From the NCBI GenBank assembly GCA_046594215.1, contig JBKJPX010000007.1, positions 124,001-188,000 on the forward strand: a stretch of 64,000 nucleotides of DNA, written 5' to 3'. The notes below the pieces were generated by a model. It was given only the letters and a program-made list of their open reading frames with translations, did no database searches and was not told the DNA's origin. Source of the stretch: Panacagrimonas sp046594215. GTDB taxonomy: Bacteria; Pseudomonadota; Gammaproteobacteria; Nevskiales; Nevskiaceae. Below are positions 43,568-51,999 of the stretch, piece after piece. The position numbers were made by a program, and so were the translations under genes. The stretch's first letter is position 1. Each line of letters opens with the position of its first letter.

Positions 43568-44560
43568 ATGTCCCAATTCCGAGCCCTGCGCGTCCACCAG
43601 GTCGAAAAGACCTTCCAGTCGAAGTTCGAGGACCTCTCGCTCGAGGACCTCACGCCGGGCGAAGTGGTCATCCGCGTCGCCTACTCCTGCCTCAACTTCA
43701 AGGACGCGCTCGCCGTCACGGGCAAGAGCCGGATCATGCGCGTGATGCCGCGCGTGGCCGGCATCGACCTGTCGGGCGTCGTGGAGTCCAGCAGCGACCC
43801 GGCCTACAAGAAAGGTGATGAAGTGCTGGTCACCGGTTGCAATCTGGGCGAGCTGCTCGACGGCGGCCTGGCCCAGATGGCGCGCGTGCCCGCTTCTGCC
43901 GTCGTGCCGCTGCCCAAGGGTCTGAGCCTGCACGAGGCGATGGCGCTGGGCACCGCTGGCTTTACCGCGGGCCTGGGTATCAAGCGCATGCTCGAGAACC
44001 ACCAGGCGCCGGAACTCGGGCCGATCGTCGTCACCGGTCCCACGGGCGGCGTGGGGTCGATCGCGATCCAGATATTCAAGCGCTGCGGTTTCGAGGTCAT
44101 CGCGCTCACGGGGAAGAAGGCCGCGGCCGAGGACTACCTGCGCAAGCTCGGCGCCGACCAGGTCGAGGATCGCAGCACGCTGGACCTGGGCAAGAAGCCG
44201 CTGGAAGCCGCGCGCTTCGGCGGCGCGCTCGACAACCTCGGCGGCGAGACACTGGCGGGTCTGACACGCAACATCCGCCAGTGGGGCACGATCGCGAGCA
44301 TCGGCCTGGCCCAGAGCCACGAGCTGACCACCACCGTGATGCCCTTCATCCTTCGCGGCGTGTCGCTGCTGGGCATCAACTCGGTGGAAGTACCGCGTGC
44401 CTGGCGTCTCGACGTCTGGAACAAGCTCGCCGGCGACTGGAAGCCCAAGAACCTGTCCGACATCGTGCGCCGGACCATCACGCTCGACGAAGTGCCGGCT
44501 GCCTGCGCCGAACTGATGGCGAGCAGCGTGCAGGGTCGCTACGTGGTGAAGATCGGCTGA
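43568..44560 (+). CDS. acuI: YhdH/AcuI-type NADPH-dependent oxidoreductase
   Basis: A 330-residue medium-chain dehydrogenase/reductase lacking zinc ligands: FKDALAVTGK, PRVAGIDLSGVVESS, ALGTAGFTAGL and the Rossmann loop VTGPTGGVGSIAIQI (about 156-170). The family includes acrylyl-CoA reductase AcuI and YhdH/YhfP quinone oxidoreductases; sequence alone favours AcuI, which turns toxic acryloyl-CoA into propionyl-CoA. It lies between two signalling genes with no metabolic partner, and its promoter looks separate (TAGAAT at 43532-43537). Confidence 0.9.
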   Translation: MSQFRALRVHQVEKTFQSKFEDLSLEDLTPGEVVIRVAYSCLNFKDALAVTGKSRIMRVMPRVAGIDLSGVVESSSDPAYKKGDEVLVTGCNLGELLDGGLAQMARVPASAVVPLPKGLSLHEAMALGTAGFTAGLGIKRMLENHQAPELGPIVVTGPTGGVGSIAIQIFKRCGFEVIALTGKKAAAEDYLRKLGADQVEDRSTLDLGKKPLEAARFGGALDNLGGETLAGLTRNIRQWGTIASIGLAQSHELTTTVMPFILRGVSLLGINSVEVPRAWRLDVWNKLAGDWKPKNLSDIVRRTITLDEVPAACAELMASSVQGRYVVKIG

Positions 44561-44586
44561 CGAGGCCCGGCCTCGGACGGTCGTGA

Positions 44587-44617
44587 TCGAAGGCCCGCCC
44601 ATCCGGCGGGCCTTCGA
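44587..44617. terminator. Perfect 13-bp hairpin between convergent genes
   Basis: TCGAAGGCCCGCC (44587-44599) pairs with GGCGGGCCTTCGA (44605-44617) around a five-base loop. It fills most of the gap between acuI and the stop of the minus-strand kinase. No U-tract flanks it, but position and symmetry suggest a two-way transcription barrier. Confidence 0.65.
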
Positions 44618-44628
44618 CGTTGAGGGCA

Positions 44629-46719
44629 TCAGCGGCTTGGATCGACGTCCAGGCCGAACTCGCCGAGGTCCACGTCGAGCGTCGGCATCGCCGCCGTCGT
44701 CGCCGCAACGGCAGCGACCTCCTCCGGCCAGCGCGGCGACTCGTCGAGTGCCGCGCTTTCGCCGGCCACCGGGAACGCGAAGCAGAACGAGGTGCCCCGG
44801 CCGTCGTCGTTCGGCTGAACCCAGATGCGGCCGCGGTGGCGTTCGACGATGCGCTTGCACACCGCCAGGCCAATGCCGGTTCCCGGGTACTGCTCCTGGG
44901 AATGCAGGCGGCGGAAGATCTGGAACACGTCCGCTGCCTTCTCGGGATCGATGCCGATGCCGTTGTCGCGCACCGTGATCAGCCATTCGTTTCCGGTGCG
45001 GCGCCCCGAGATCATGATGCTCGGCAGTTCCTCGCCGTGGAACTTGAGCGCGTTGCCGACAAGGTTCTGGAAAAGCTGCACGAGCTGCTGGCTGTCGCCC
45101 TGGATCGTGGGCAGGTCGCCGATCAGGAACTCGGCGCCCAGCTCCTGTACCGCGGTCTGCAGCAGCGACAGCGCGGCGTCGAGCACATCGCGCAGGTTCA
45201 CCGGCTGGAACGGTTTGGGTTCGTGGCCCAGGCGCGAGTAGTCGAGCAGGTCGACGATCATGCGCTGCATGCGCGTGGCCGCCGCGGTGAGGAAATCGAG
45301 ATATTCCTGCGCTTCGGCGTCGAGCTTGTTGCGGTAGCGTCGCGCGAGCAGGCCCGAGAAGCCGCCGATGGCTCGCAGCGGCTCCTGCAGGTCGTGCGAG
45401 GCGATGTAGGCGAACTGCTGTAGCTCCTGGTTGCTGCGTGCGAGCTCCGCATTGGCTCGGCCCAGGTTCGCGTTGTTCTCCTGAACGCTCAGCTGCGAGC
45501 GCTTGCGCTCCAGCACGTTGCTGACCATTTCGCCGAACAGCTTGAGCAGGGTGGTGAGCTGCGTGGGCCATTGCGTCTCGTGCTCGACGGCGTCGAAACC
45601 CACGTAGCCGCGCACGACCGACCCGCTGTGCATCGGCACGAGCAGGATCGACTTGATGGACTCTTCCTCCCACTCGGCCTGTTCGGCCGCCGCGTCGGCC
45701 GGCAGTGCCGACACGCGATCCACCGATACGACCTCGCCGCGCTGGATGCGCGACAGGCACCAGGCGTAGGTGGAGGAGGACAGGTCCTGCAACCGGTCAC
45801 GCTGCTCGGGAATGCCGCGGCCGCACCACTCGTGCGTGCAGCTGACCTTATCGCGCGAGGGAGAGAACTCGAAGATGTAGGCGCGATCCACTTCGGCGAA
45901 GTGCCCCACTTCTCCCAGTGCATCGGTGATCGACTCGTCAGCCTCCTCCACGGGCACGCTGATGAATCCCGTCGACAGGCGGGTCACCAGCGACTCGAAG
46001 CGCATGCGCCGGTCGAGCTCCGACAAGGTGCGATGGCGCTCAGAGATGTCGAGCAGTAGGCCGCAGATCAGGGTGCGGCCCGGGGCGGGCAGGTGGATCG
46101 CACGCAGCTCGCACGGGATGTCGGTGCCGCCGGTGTGACGGATCATGAACGGCACTTCGAGCTTCTCGCCGCCCACCGCACGCTGGATCAGGCTGCGCGC
46201 GTAATCCTCGGTGCTCATGCCCTGCTGCTCGGGCGGCGCGATGGCCATCGGGCTCAGGCCAATCAGCTTGCCGCGCGGAAAGCCGGTGAGCTTCGCGAAG
46301 TTCTCGTTGGCGTCGATGATCTGGAAACTTTCGACATGGAAAACCCACATCGCGTCCGGACCGTGTTCGGCGATGGCGCGTTGCTGCGCGATCACGTTCT
46401 GAAGTTCCGACAGGCGCTGATTGACTGCGGTCGCCATTTCCGCGAACGGTCGTGCGAGGCCCTCGGGCGCGCCGCGCGTGGCCGAGCCGATGCGAAGCGA
46501 ATCCTCGCCCCCGGCAAGCTTCTGCACAGCCTGCTGCATGGCGTTGAGGCGACGATCGAGGAGGTCGACGAACCAGGCGCCGGCCGAAGCGATCAATACC
46601 AGCGCGGCCAGCACGTAGGGCAGGGCCGAGGGCATGTCGCTGAGCAGGCCGGCCTGGCCCAGGCCGAACACGGCCGTCGCCATCAGCACTGCGAACGCGA
46701 AGCTGTATTTGAGCGACAC
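44629..46719 (-). CDS. PAS-GAF sensor histidine kinase
   Basis: A 696-residue membrane kinase. GTG 46719 is chosen over a frame extending to 47061 because AAGGCAGG lies just upstream and the protein then begins with a membrane pair (residues 5-24 and 32-52). A linker, PAS (about 115-240), GAF (about 265-415), HisKA with His442 in ASHDLQEPLRAIGG, and HATPase with NLVGNALKFHG, DNGIGID and GTGIGLAV follow. The HDLQEPL H-box matches phytochrome-type and related kinases. About 40 residues after the ATPase form an acidic Asp/Val-rich tail. No regulator is adjacent; acuI faces it. Confidence 0.9.
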   Translation of the reverse strand: MSLKYSFAFAVLMATAVFGLGQAGLLSDMPSALPYVLAALVLIASAGAWFVDLLDRRLNAMQQAVQKLAGGEDSLRIGSATRGAPEGLARPFAEMATAVNQRLSELQNVIAQQRAIAEHGPDAMWVFHVESFQIIDANENFAKLTGFPRGKLIGLSPMAIAPPEQQGMSTEDYARSLIQRAVGGEKLEVPFMIRHTGGTDIPCELRAIHLPAPGRTLICGLLLDISERHRTLSELDRRMRFESLVTRLSTGFISVPVEEADESITDALGEVGHFAEVDRAYIFEFSPSRDKVSCTHEWCGRGIPEQRDRLQDLSSSTYAWCLSRIQRGEVVSVDRVSALPADAAAEQAEWEEESIKSILLVPMHSGSVVRGYVGFDAVEHETQWPTQLTTLLKLFGEMVSNVLERKRSQLSVQENNANLGRANAELARSNQELQQFAYIASHDLQEPLRAIGGFSGLLARRYRNKLDAEAQEYLDFLTAAATRMQRMIVDLLDYSRLGHEPKPFQPVNLRDVLDAALSLLQTAVQELGAEFLIGDLPTIQGDSQQLVQLFQNLVGNALKFHGEELPSIMISGRRTGNEWLITVRDNGIGIDPEKAADVFQIFRRLHSQEQYPGTGIGLAVCKRIVERHRGRIWVQPNDDGRGTSFCFAFPVAGESAALDESPRWPEEVAAVAATTAAMPTLDVDLGEFGLDVDPSR

Positions 46720-47141
46720 CTTGCCTGCCTTGATTCCTGCCGCCGGGACGTGCCGTCCGGTGATTGTCCGGCCGGTGCGAGTTAAATGCGATGCGTCGCC
46801 TGATCGGCGCAGATCATTCTCACCCCTTACGGTCGGTTCTTGCGATTCGTGCGCTGGGCCAGCCGCAATCCTGGCGGCTACAGCAGGGGTTTCAATGGCC
46901 CGGATTCGCGTCCGGAAGGTTTTCGCCTCTGCCCTGGGCGCGGTTCTCCTGCCGGTGGGCTGTGGTTCCAGGGAGGCGACAAGGTCGGCGACGGCAAGGG
47001 TGCAGGCGGCGCCACGGCCGTCCGCTCTGCGGATCGACGACGGGGGGAAATCTCGGCGCAAGCCTGGCTGCTCGGCCTGTGGCGGGGCCCTCCACGAAGG
47101 CCCACACTGCAGGTCTGATCCGGGCGCGGAGGCCCCGAGCC
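46720..47141 (+). other. Divergent 422-base intergenic region, with a doubtful small frame
   Basis: Between the kinase and the FMN-binding oxidase-like gene (divergent) I see no strong promoter pair. An 88-codon frame starts at ATG 46895 and ends at 47161, overlapping the next gene start. Its product begins MARIRVRKVFASALGAVLLP, then VGC, which could be a lipoprotein signal, and later has CSACGG; codon use is ordinary for this GC-rich strand, so it may be chance. TTGTCC at 46765 region followed by TTAAAT is a weak promoter guess. Confidence 0.25.
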
Positions 47142-48119
47142 ATGAGCGATTCGCAGCCTGATTCCGTGTTTCATGCCGGCGAGACGGCCATCCAGGAGCG
47201 GCTCGGCGTGGGCGCGAAGATGGAGGACATCGGTCGCCGCGTTATTCGCGACCACATGCCGGAGCAGCACCGCGAGTTCTTCGCTCAGCTTCCTTTCGTG
47301 CTGGTGGGCGCGCTCGACGACCAGGCGCAACCCTGGGCAAGTCTGCTGACCGGGCCGCCGGGGTTCATGCATTCGTCCGATCCGAAGCGGCTCGTGATCG
47401 ACGCGGTTCCTCCTGGCTTCGATCCGCTCTCCGGCGCGCTGGAGGCGGGCCGTCCCGTGGGTCTGCTCGGCATTCAACCCCACACGCGGCGTCGCAATCG
47501 CATGAACGGCGTGATTTCGCGGCGAACCGGGGAAGGGATCGAGGTCGTGGTCTCCCACAGCTTCGGCAATTGCCCGAAGTACATCCAGGCGCGCACGCCC
47601 GAACGCCTCGATGTGGGCCTGCAGCCTGAGCCCATGCGTCGTGCTCTTCGACTCGACGCGGCGGCGCAGGCGACGGTGCGCCGGGCCGATACTTTCTTCA
47701 TCGCCACCGCCCATCCGCACGCGGGCGGCGCGGCGGGCCCTGTACGCGGCGTCGACGTGTCGCATCGCGGTGGCAAGTCCGGTTTCGTGCGCGTCGACGA
47801 CGAGGGTGTGCGGCTCACCGTTCCAGATTTTGTCGGCAACTTCTTCTTCAATACGCTCGGCAATCTCACGCTCAATCCGCGCGCCGGGCTGCTGTTCGTG
47901 GATTTCCTGTCGGGTGACCTGTTGTACGTGGCCGCGCGCGGCACCGTCGTCTGGGACGGACCACAGGTGCGCGCTTTCGACGGCGCCCAGCGCCTGGTGG
48001 AATTCGAGGTGACCGAATGCCGGGCGGTCGGTGCAGCGCTGCCGCTGCGCTGGGGCGCTGCGGAGCTGTCGCCGTTCCTCGCGCCCACGGGGAGCTGGGA
48101 GGCGGTCGCGTCGGCTTGA
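47142..48119 (+). CDS. Pyridoxamine 5'-phosphate oxidase family protein, FMN-binding
   Basis: A 325-residue PNPOx-like split-barrel protein: EFFAQLPFVLVGALDDQAQPWASLLTG (split in two short blocks here), VGLLGIQPHTRRRNRMNG, an internal linker, then FVRVDDEGVRLTVPDF, GNFFFNTLGNLTLNPRAGLLFVDF. The repeated strand pattern suggests two PNPOx domains in one chain. Such proteins reduce or bind FMN, F420 or haem; the function is unknown. ATG 47142 is chosen since the domain starts soon after. It faces the dodecin gene across a 13-bp hairpin. The neighbour is another flavin protein, so a flavin-related role is likely. Confidence 0.82.
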   Translation: MSDSQPDSVFHAGETAIQERLGVGAKMEDIGRRVIRDHMPEQHREFFAQLPFVLVGALDDQAQPWASLLTGPPGFMHSSDPKRLVIDAVPPGFDPLSGALEAGRPVGLLGIQPHTRRRNRMNGVISRRTGEGIEVVVSHSFGNCPKYIQARTPERLDVGLQPEPMRRALRLDAAAQATVRRADTFFIATAHPHAGGAAGPVRGVDVSHRGGKSGFVRVDDEGVRLTVPDFVGNFFFNTLGNLTLNPRAGLLFVDFLSGDLLYVAARGTVVWDGPQVRAFDGAQRLVEFEVTECRAVGAALPLRWGAAELSPFLAPTGSWEAVASA

Positions 48120-48136
48120 CGAGAGCCGACGCGACC
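48104..48136. terminator. Perfect 13-bp hairpin spanning the oxidase stop codon
   Basis: GGTCGCGTCGGCT (48104-48116) pairs with AGCCGACGCGACC (48124-48136) with a seven-base loop that includes the TGA stop (48117-48119). It lies between two convergent genes (PNPOx-like and dodecin). There is no U-tract. The structure may pause RNA polymerase or shield the 3' ends. Confidence 0.6.
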
Positions 48137-48149
48137 TCGGCGTGTCCGC

Positions 48150-48359
48150 TCAGTCTTCGAGCCGGAAGCCCACCTTGATGGTGGCCTGCCAGTGCTCGAC
48201 CTTGCCCTTGTCGATGTGGCCGCGCACCTGCAGCACCTCAAACCATTTGAGGTCGTGAATGGTCTTTGAAGCACGCTTGATGGCCGACTTCACTGCGTCG
48301 TCGCTACCCAGCTTTGACGAACCCGTCAGCTCCAGGGACTTGTAGACGTGGTCGCTCAT
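48150..48359 (-). CDS. Dodecin family flavin-binding protein
   Basis: A 69-residue protein with the whole dodecin fold: HVYKSLELTGSSKLG strand, DAVKSAIKRASKTIHDLKWFEVLQVRG helix and strand, HWQATIKVGFRLED closing strand. The Trp in DLKWFE corresponds to the residue that stacks on the flavin in bacterial dodecins. Twelve copies form a hollow sphere storing FMN or riboflavin. Length 66-70 is usual. It starts 107 bases from the divergent HerA-like gene. Confidence 0.95.
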   Translation of the reverse strand: MSDHVYKSLELTGSSKLGSDDAVKSAIKRASKTIHDLKWFEVLQVRGHIDKGKVEHWQATIKVGFRLED

Positions 48360-48466
48360 GTCGTTTCTTCTCCAGCGAGGGTGGAGTCCGATCGTATTCC
48401 TCCCGGCGAATTGCCACCGGCGTCGGCACCCGTTAGAACGTCGCTATCGCACCAATCGGACATTCC

Positions 48467-50059
48467 ATGGAACCGCTGCTGATCGGCAAGGGCGAAACGC
48501 CCCAGGTGATCCTCCCCAAGTACGCCAATCGGCATGGCCTCGTTGCAGGCGCCACCGGTACTGGCAAGACGATCACCCTGCAGGTGCTGGCGGAGGGGTT
48601 CTCGAACCTGGGCGTGCCGGTGTTCGCGGCGGACATCAAGGGCGACCTGTCGGGCGTGGCGATGGCGGGAGAACTCAAGCCCAAGCTGGCCGAGCGCGCC
48701 GCGCAGATCGGCGTCGTGAATTACGCGCCGCAGGCCTGTCCGACGGTCTTCTGGGACGTGTTCGGCACGCAGGGCCACCCCGTGCGCGGCACCGCGTCGG
48801 ACTTGGGGCCGGACCTGTTCGCGCGACTGCTGGACCTGTCCGACGTGCAGGAAGCCGTGTTGATGCTGGTGTTCAAGTACTGCGACGACCAGGGCCTGGC
48901 GCTGCTGGATCTCAAGGACCTGCGTGCGGCGATGTCCTACGTGGCGGAGAACGCCAAGTCCCTGGGCCCGGACTACGGGCTGATCAGCAGTTCCTCGATC
49001 GGCGCGATCCAGCGCGGGCTGATCGCGCTCGAGCAGGACGGTGGCGCGGCGTTCTTCGGCGAACCCGCGCTTGAACTGGCGGACCTCATGCGCGTGGACA
49101 TGTCGGGTCGCGGCATCGTCAACGTGCTGGCGGCCGACAAGCTCTACCAGAAGCCGCGCCTGTACTCGACATTCCTGCTCTGGCTGCTCTCCGAACTGTT
49201 CGAGGTGCTGCCGGAAGCGGGCGACTTGGACAAGCCCAAGCTCGTGTTCTTCTTCGACGAGGCGCACCTGCTGTTCAACGGTGCACCCAAGGCGCTGCTC
49301 GAGAAGATCGAGCAGGTCGTACGCCTGATCCGGTCCAAGGGCGTGGGCATCTATTTCGTCACGCAGAATCCGCTGGATCTACCGGACACCGTTCTCGGAC
49401 AACTCGGCAATCGCGTGCAGCACGCGCTGCGCGCTTTCACGCCGCGCGACCAGAAGGCGGTCAAAGCCGCGGCCGAGACTTTCCGCGCGAATCCCAGGAT
49501 CAACGTCGAGGAAGTGATCACCACGCTCGGCGTCGGCGAGGCGTTGGTGTCGACCCTGCAGGAAGGCGGCATCCCGGGCGTGGTCGAAAAGACCCTGATC
49601 CGCCCGCCGTGCTCGCGTATGGGTGCGATTACGCCGGCCGAGCGACAGGTGATCATGAGTCGCAGCCCGGTGCTGGGCCGTTACGAGAAGGCCGTCGATC
49701 GCGAGTCGGCGTACGAGCTGTTGACGCAGCGCGCCAGCCGCGCGGCCGAGCAGGTCAGCGCCGCCAAGGCGCAGGCGGACCAGGTCAAGGTCCAGGCGGA
49801 ACAGGCCAGGGCGGACGCCGCCGCGGCCAGGACAGCGGCCAAGGCTGATGCCGACTGGCAGAAGGATGTGCGCGACGCCTACGGTCCCGGCTCGCGTGGT
49901 CGTGCACCTGCCGCGCCGCGTGCGCCGGCCGCGCGTCGCAGCGATTCGGTGGTCGAGACCGCGGTGAAGAGCGCGACGCGCAGTCTGGCGTCGAGCATCG
50001 GCAGCCAGGTCGGGCGATCGTTGCTTCGCGGGATTCTGGGCTCGCTGACGAAGCGGTAG
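48467..50059 (+). CDS. HerA-like P-loop ATPase (DUF853/YjgR)
   Basis: A 530-residue ATPase: Walker A GATGTGKT (residues 28-35), Walker B VFFFDEAHLLF (residues about 258-268), YFVTQNP sensor, and the Arg/Gly-rich C-terminal ending GRSLLRGILGSLTKR. A coiled coil rich in Ala/Gln/Lys (about 430-470) precedes it. It matches the YjgR/DUF853 subfamily of HerA/FtsK-type ATPases; the biological role is not known. The nucleotide-binding core is intact. It converges with the GNAT gene 22 bases downstream. Confidence 0.9.
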   Translation: MEPLLIGKGETPQVILPKYANRHGLVAGATGTGKTITLQVLAEGFSNLGVPVFAADIKGDLSGVAMAGELKPKLAERAAQIGVVNYAPQACPTVFWDVFGTQGHPVRGTASDLGPDLFARLLDLSDVQEAVLMLVFKYCDDQGLALLDLKDLRAAMSYVAENAKSLGPDYGLISSSSIGAIQRGLIALEQDGGAAFFGEPALELADLMRVDMSGRGIVNVLAADKLYQKPRLYSTFLLWLLSELFEVLPEAGDLDKPKLVFFFDEAHLLFNGAPKALLEKIEQVVRLIRSKGVGIYFVTQNPLDLPDTVLGQLGNRVQHALRAFTPRDQKAVKAAAETFRANPRINVEEVITTLGVGEALVSTLQEGGIPGVVEKTLIRPPCSRMGAITPAERQVIMSRSPVLGRYEKAVDRESAYELLTQRASRAAEQVSAAKAQADQVKVQAEQARADAAAARTAAKADADWQKDVRDAYGPGSRGRAPAAPRAPAARRSDSVVETAVKSATRSLASSIGSQVGRSLLRGILGSLTKR

Positions 50060-50063
50060 CAAA

Positions 50064-50079
50064 ACCCGGACTTCGTGCA
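50064..50079. repeat. Half of a CCCGGA-type repeat in a convergent gap
   Basis: ACCCGGACTTCGTGCA lies in the 22-base gap between the HerA-like gene and the GNAT gene. It shares the CCCGGACTTCGT half of the palindrome at 651-667 but the second arm is lost. I read it as a degraded member of that family. Confidence 0.4.
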
Positions 50080-50081
50080 GG

Positions 50082-50534
50082 CTACGGGGCCAGCGTTCGC
50101 GCCAGGCGTAGCCCGTCTGCGCCGTCCTCGTAGAACGCCGGCAGTGCACATTCCTCGACATAGCCGCGCCTGGCGTACAGCGCGCGTGCCGCGATGTTGT
50201 CCGCACGCACCTCGAGACTCACGGCCTGACAATCCTTGCTGCGTGCGAACTTCTCGGCGGCGGCGACCAGCCGGCTGCCAATACCCAGGCCTCGCGCCTG
50301 CGGGCTGACGACCACCGAGTAGATGCGCGCCTTGCGGCTGTTCGTGCGGCGCAGCATCACGAGGTTGCCGAGCAGTTCGGTTCCTCTGACTGCGACGAGG
50401 ACCATCGCGGCGGGCGCCGCGATGAAGCGCCGGATACTGCGTGCAGACATGCGGTCCGAGGGGAACAGGGCTTCGAGTTCGAGCATGCCTGCGGCATCCG
50501 CTAGGGTTGCGGCACGAATGCGGACGTCCGCCAT
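50082..50534 (-). CDS. GNAT N-acetyltransferase
   Basis: A 150-residue protein starting at ATG 50534, one base after the ATP-grasp stop (TGA 50536-50538). Motif A is YSVVVSPQARGLGIGSRLV (acetyl-CoA binding R-G-L-G-I-G), then VSLEVRADNIAARALYARRGYVEE, as in RimI-like N-terminal or side-chain acetyltransferases. The gene follows an RLAN-type ATP-grasp ligase with no gap, so the two are one operon. Substrate unknown; the partner suggests modification of a peptide or amino-acid conjugate. Confidence 0.88.
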   Translation of the reverse strand: MADVRIRAATLADAAGMLELEALFPSDRMSARSIRRFIAAPAAMVLVAVRGTELLGNLVMLRRTNSRKARIYSVVVSPQARGLGIGSRLVAAAEKFARSKDCQAVSLEVRADNIAARALYARRGYVEECALPAFYEDGADGLRLARTLAP

Positions 50535-50535
50535 T

Positions 50536-51999
50536 TCAGCGGGTGTCCTTCGTCCGCGCCTCCAGGCGCCGCACGAAGAATTCCATGACCTTGCGATACA
50601 GCGCTTCCTTGAGAAACAGGTCCTCGACGCCGAAGTCGATGTTCGGGTTGTCGTTGACCTCGACGACCTTGACCACCTTGCCGAACTGCTTGAGGTCGAC
50701 GCCGTAAAGGCCGCTGCCGACAGCACGTGCGGCCTGCACCGCGATGGTCAGCACGTTTTTGGGCACGTCCTTGACGTCGATGGTCTCGTGGTTGCCTTCG
50801 TGCTTCTTGCCGCCCTCGCGCTTGACCACCTGCCAGTGGCCTTCCGCCATGTAGTAGCGGCAGGCGTACAGCGGCTCGCCGTCCAGCACGCCGACTCTCC
50901 AGTCGTACTCGGTGGGCTCGAAGGATTGACCGATGATGATGTCGCTGCGCTCGAGAAGATCGCGCGTCTCGCGCTTGAGCTCGGCTTCGTTCTCGACCTT
51001 GATCACGCCCTTGGAGAATTGCGAGTCCGGCTGTTTGAGCACGCAGGGGAAGCCCAGTTCGCGCGCCACCTGCGAGACGTTGCCGCGGTGGATCAGCACG
51101 GTCTTGGGCTGGGGAATGCGGTGGCGATCCATGAGCTCGGCCAGGAACACCTTGTTGGTCGCACGCAGGATCGACACCGGGTCGTCCACCACGATCAATC
51201 CTTCGCGCGCGGCGCGACGCGCGAAGCGGTAGGTGTGGTGATTGACCGCGGTGGTCTCGCGGATGAATAGCGCGTCGTACTCGGCGACGTGGCCGTAATC
51301 CGACTTGTCGATGAAGTCGACCTCGAAGCCCAGTTTCTCCGCCGCCTTCTCGAACAGCTTCAGCGCGCGCGCATTGGACGGCGGTTCCTTCTCGTCCTCG
51401 TTGACCAGGATCGCAAGGTCGTAGCGTGCAGAGTCCTTCCGGGCGCGCGGCATGCGGCGCCGCGTGAAGTAGTCGCGCGCGGCCTGGTACATCAGCTCAT
51501 GGTGCGAGGTGGGCACTTCGCCAAGCGCGATGGGGCCCAGCTGCCCGACGCGCCACTCGTCGCCGCGGTACAAGAAGGTGGCCTGCAGCAGCGGTGCCGG
51601 GAACAGGTTGAAGAGGGCGCGCGCGAGGCGTTCGTGCCGTTTCGACGGCGAGTTGCCGAAGTAGACGTTGAGCACGTACTCGGCCGAGCCGATGCGCGCG
51701 AGGCTGGACTGGATCAGCTCCTCGATCTCGTCGTTGAGCACGCCGGGTGCTTCGGCTAGCTTGAGGTCCTGGATCGTTGTGATGTCCGGCAGCGGCCGGT
51801 GGCCGCGCGCGCCGGCGAGCAGCGACACGTAGTAGCCCGTGGTCTGGTAGCCGAAGCTGCGGCAGAGGTTATAGACGCGCACGTTGCGCGCGAGGGTCTC
51901 GGGCTCGAGCGAGAGATATTCCCAGGCGGTGACGATCTGCATGCCGGGAATCTGCAGAGGCCAGTCGGATCGGCTGTCGACGACAACGAGGCCGCTCAT
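50536..51999 (-). CDS. RimK-like ATP-grasp ligase with RLAN-type N-terminal domain
   Basis: A 487-residue protein. The N-terminal ~200 residues match the RimK-like ATP-grasp N-terminal (RLAN) domain: SGLVVVDSRSDWPLQIPG, RSFGYQTTGYYVSLLAGARGHRPLP. The C-terminal ATP-grasp part shows KTVLIHRGN, ELGFPCVLKQPDSQFSKGV, AVGSGLYGVDLKQF and the metal-binding VEVNDNPNID. Relatives ligate amino acids to peptides or to protein ends (RimK adds glutamate to S6), but RLAN proteins have unknown targets. It forms an operon with GNAT. Computational studies have proposed that such ATP-grasp/GNAT pairs build or cap small peptides; I cannot see a substrate gene here. Confidence 0.88.
   Translation of the reverse strand: MSGLVVVDSRSDWPLQIPGMQIVTAWEYLSLEPETLARNVRVYNLCRSFGYQTTGYYVSLLAGARGHRPLPDITTIQDLKLAEAPGVLNDEIEELIQSSLARIGSAEYVLNVYFGNSPSKRHERLARALFNLFPAPLLQATFLYRGDEWRVGQLGPIALGEVPTSHHELMYQAARDYFTRRRMPRARKDSARYDLAILVNEDEKEPPSNARALKLFEKAAEKLGFEVDFIDKSDYGHVAEYDALFIRETTAVNHHTYRFARRAAREGLIVVDDPVSILRATNKVFLAELMDRHRIPQPKTVLIHRGNVSQVARELGFPCVLKQPDSQFSKGVIKVENEAELKRETRDLLERSDIIIGQSFEPTEYDWRVGVLDGEPLYACRYYMAEGHWQVVKREGGKKHEGNHETIDVKDVPKNVLTIAVQAARAVGSGLYGVDLKQFGKVVKVVEVNDNPNIDFGVEDLFLKEALYRKVMEFFVRRLEARTKDTR

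Noticed and set aside
44629..47061. Longer frame for the PAS-GAF kinase starting at 47061
   Set aside because: The extra 114 residues are Arg/Ala/Thr-rich without hydrophobic start; GTG 46719 has a Shine-Dalgarno and begins the membrane segment.
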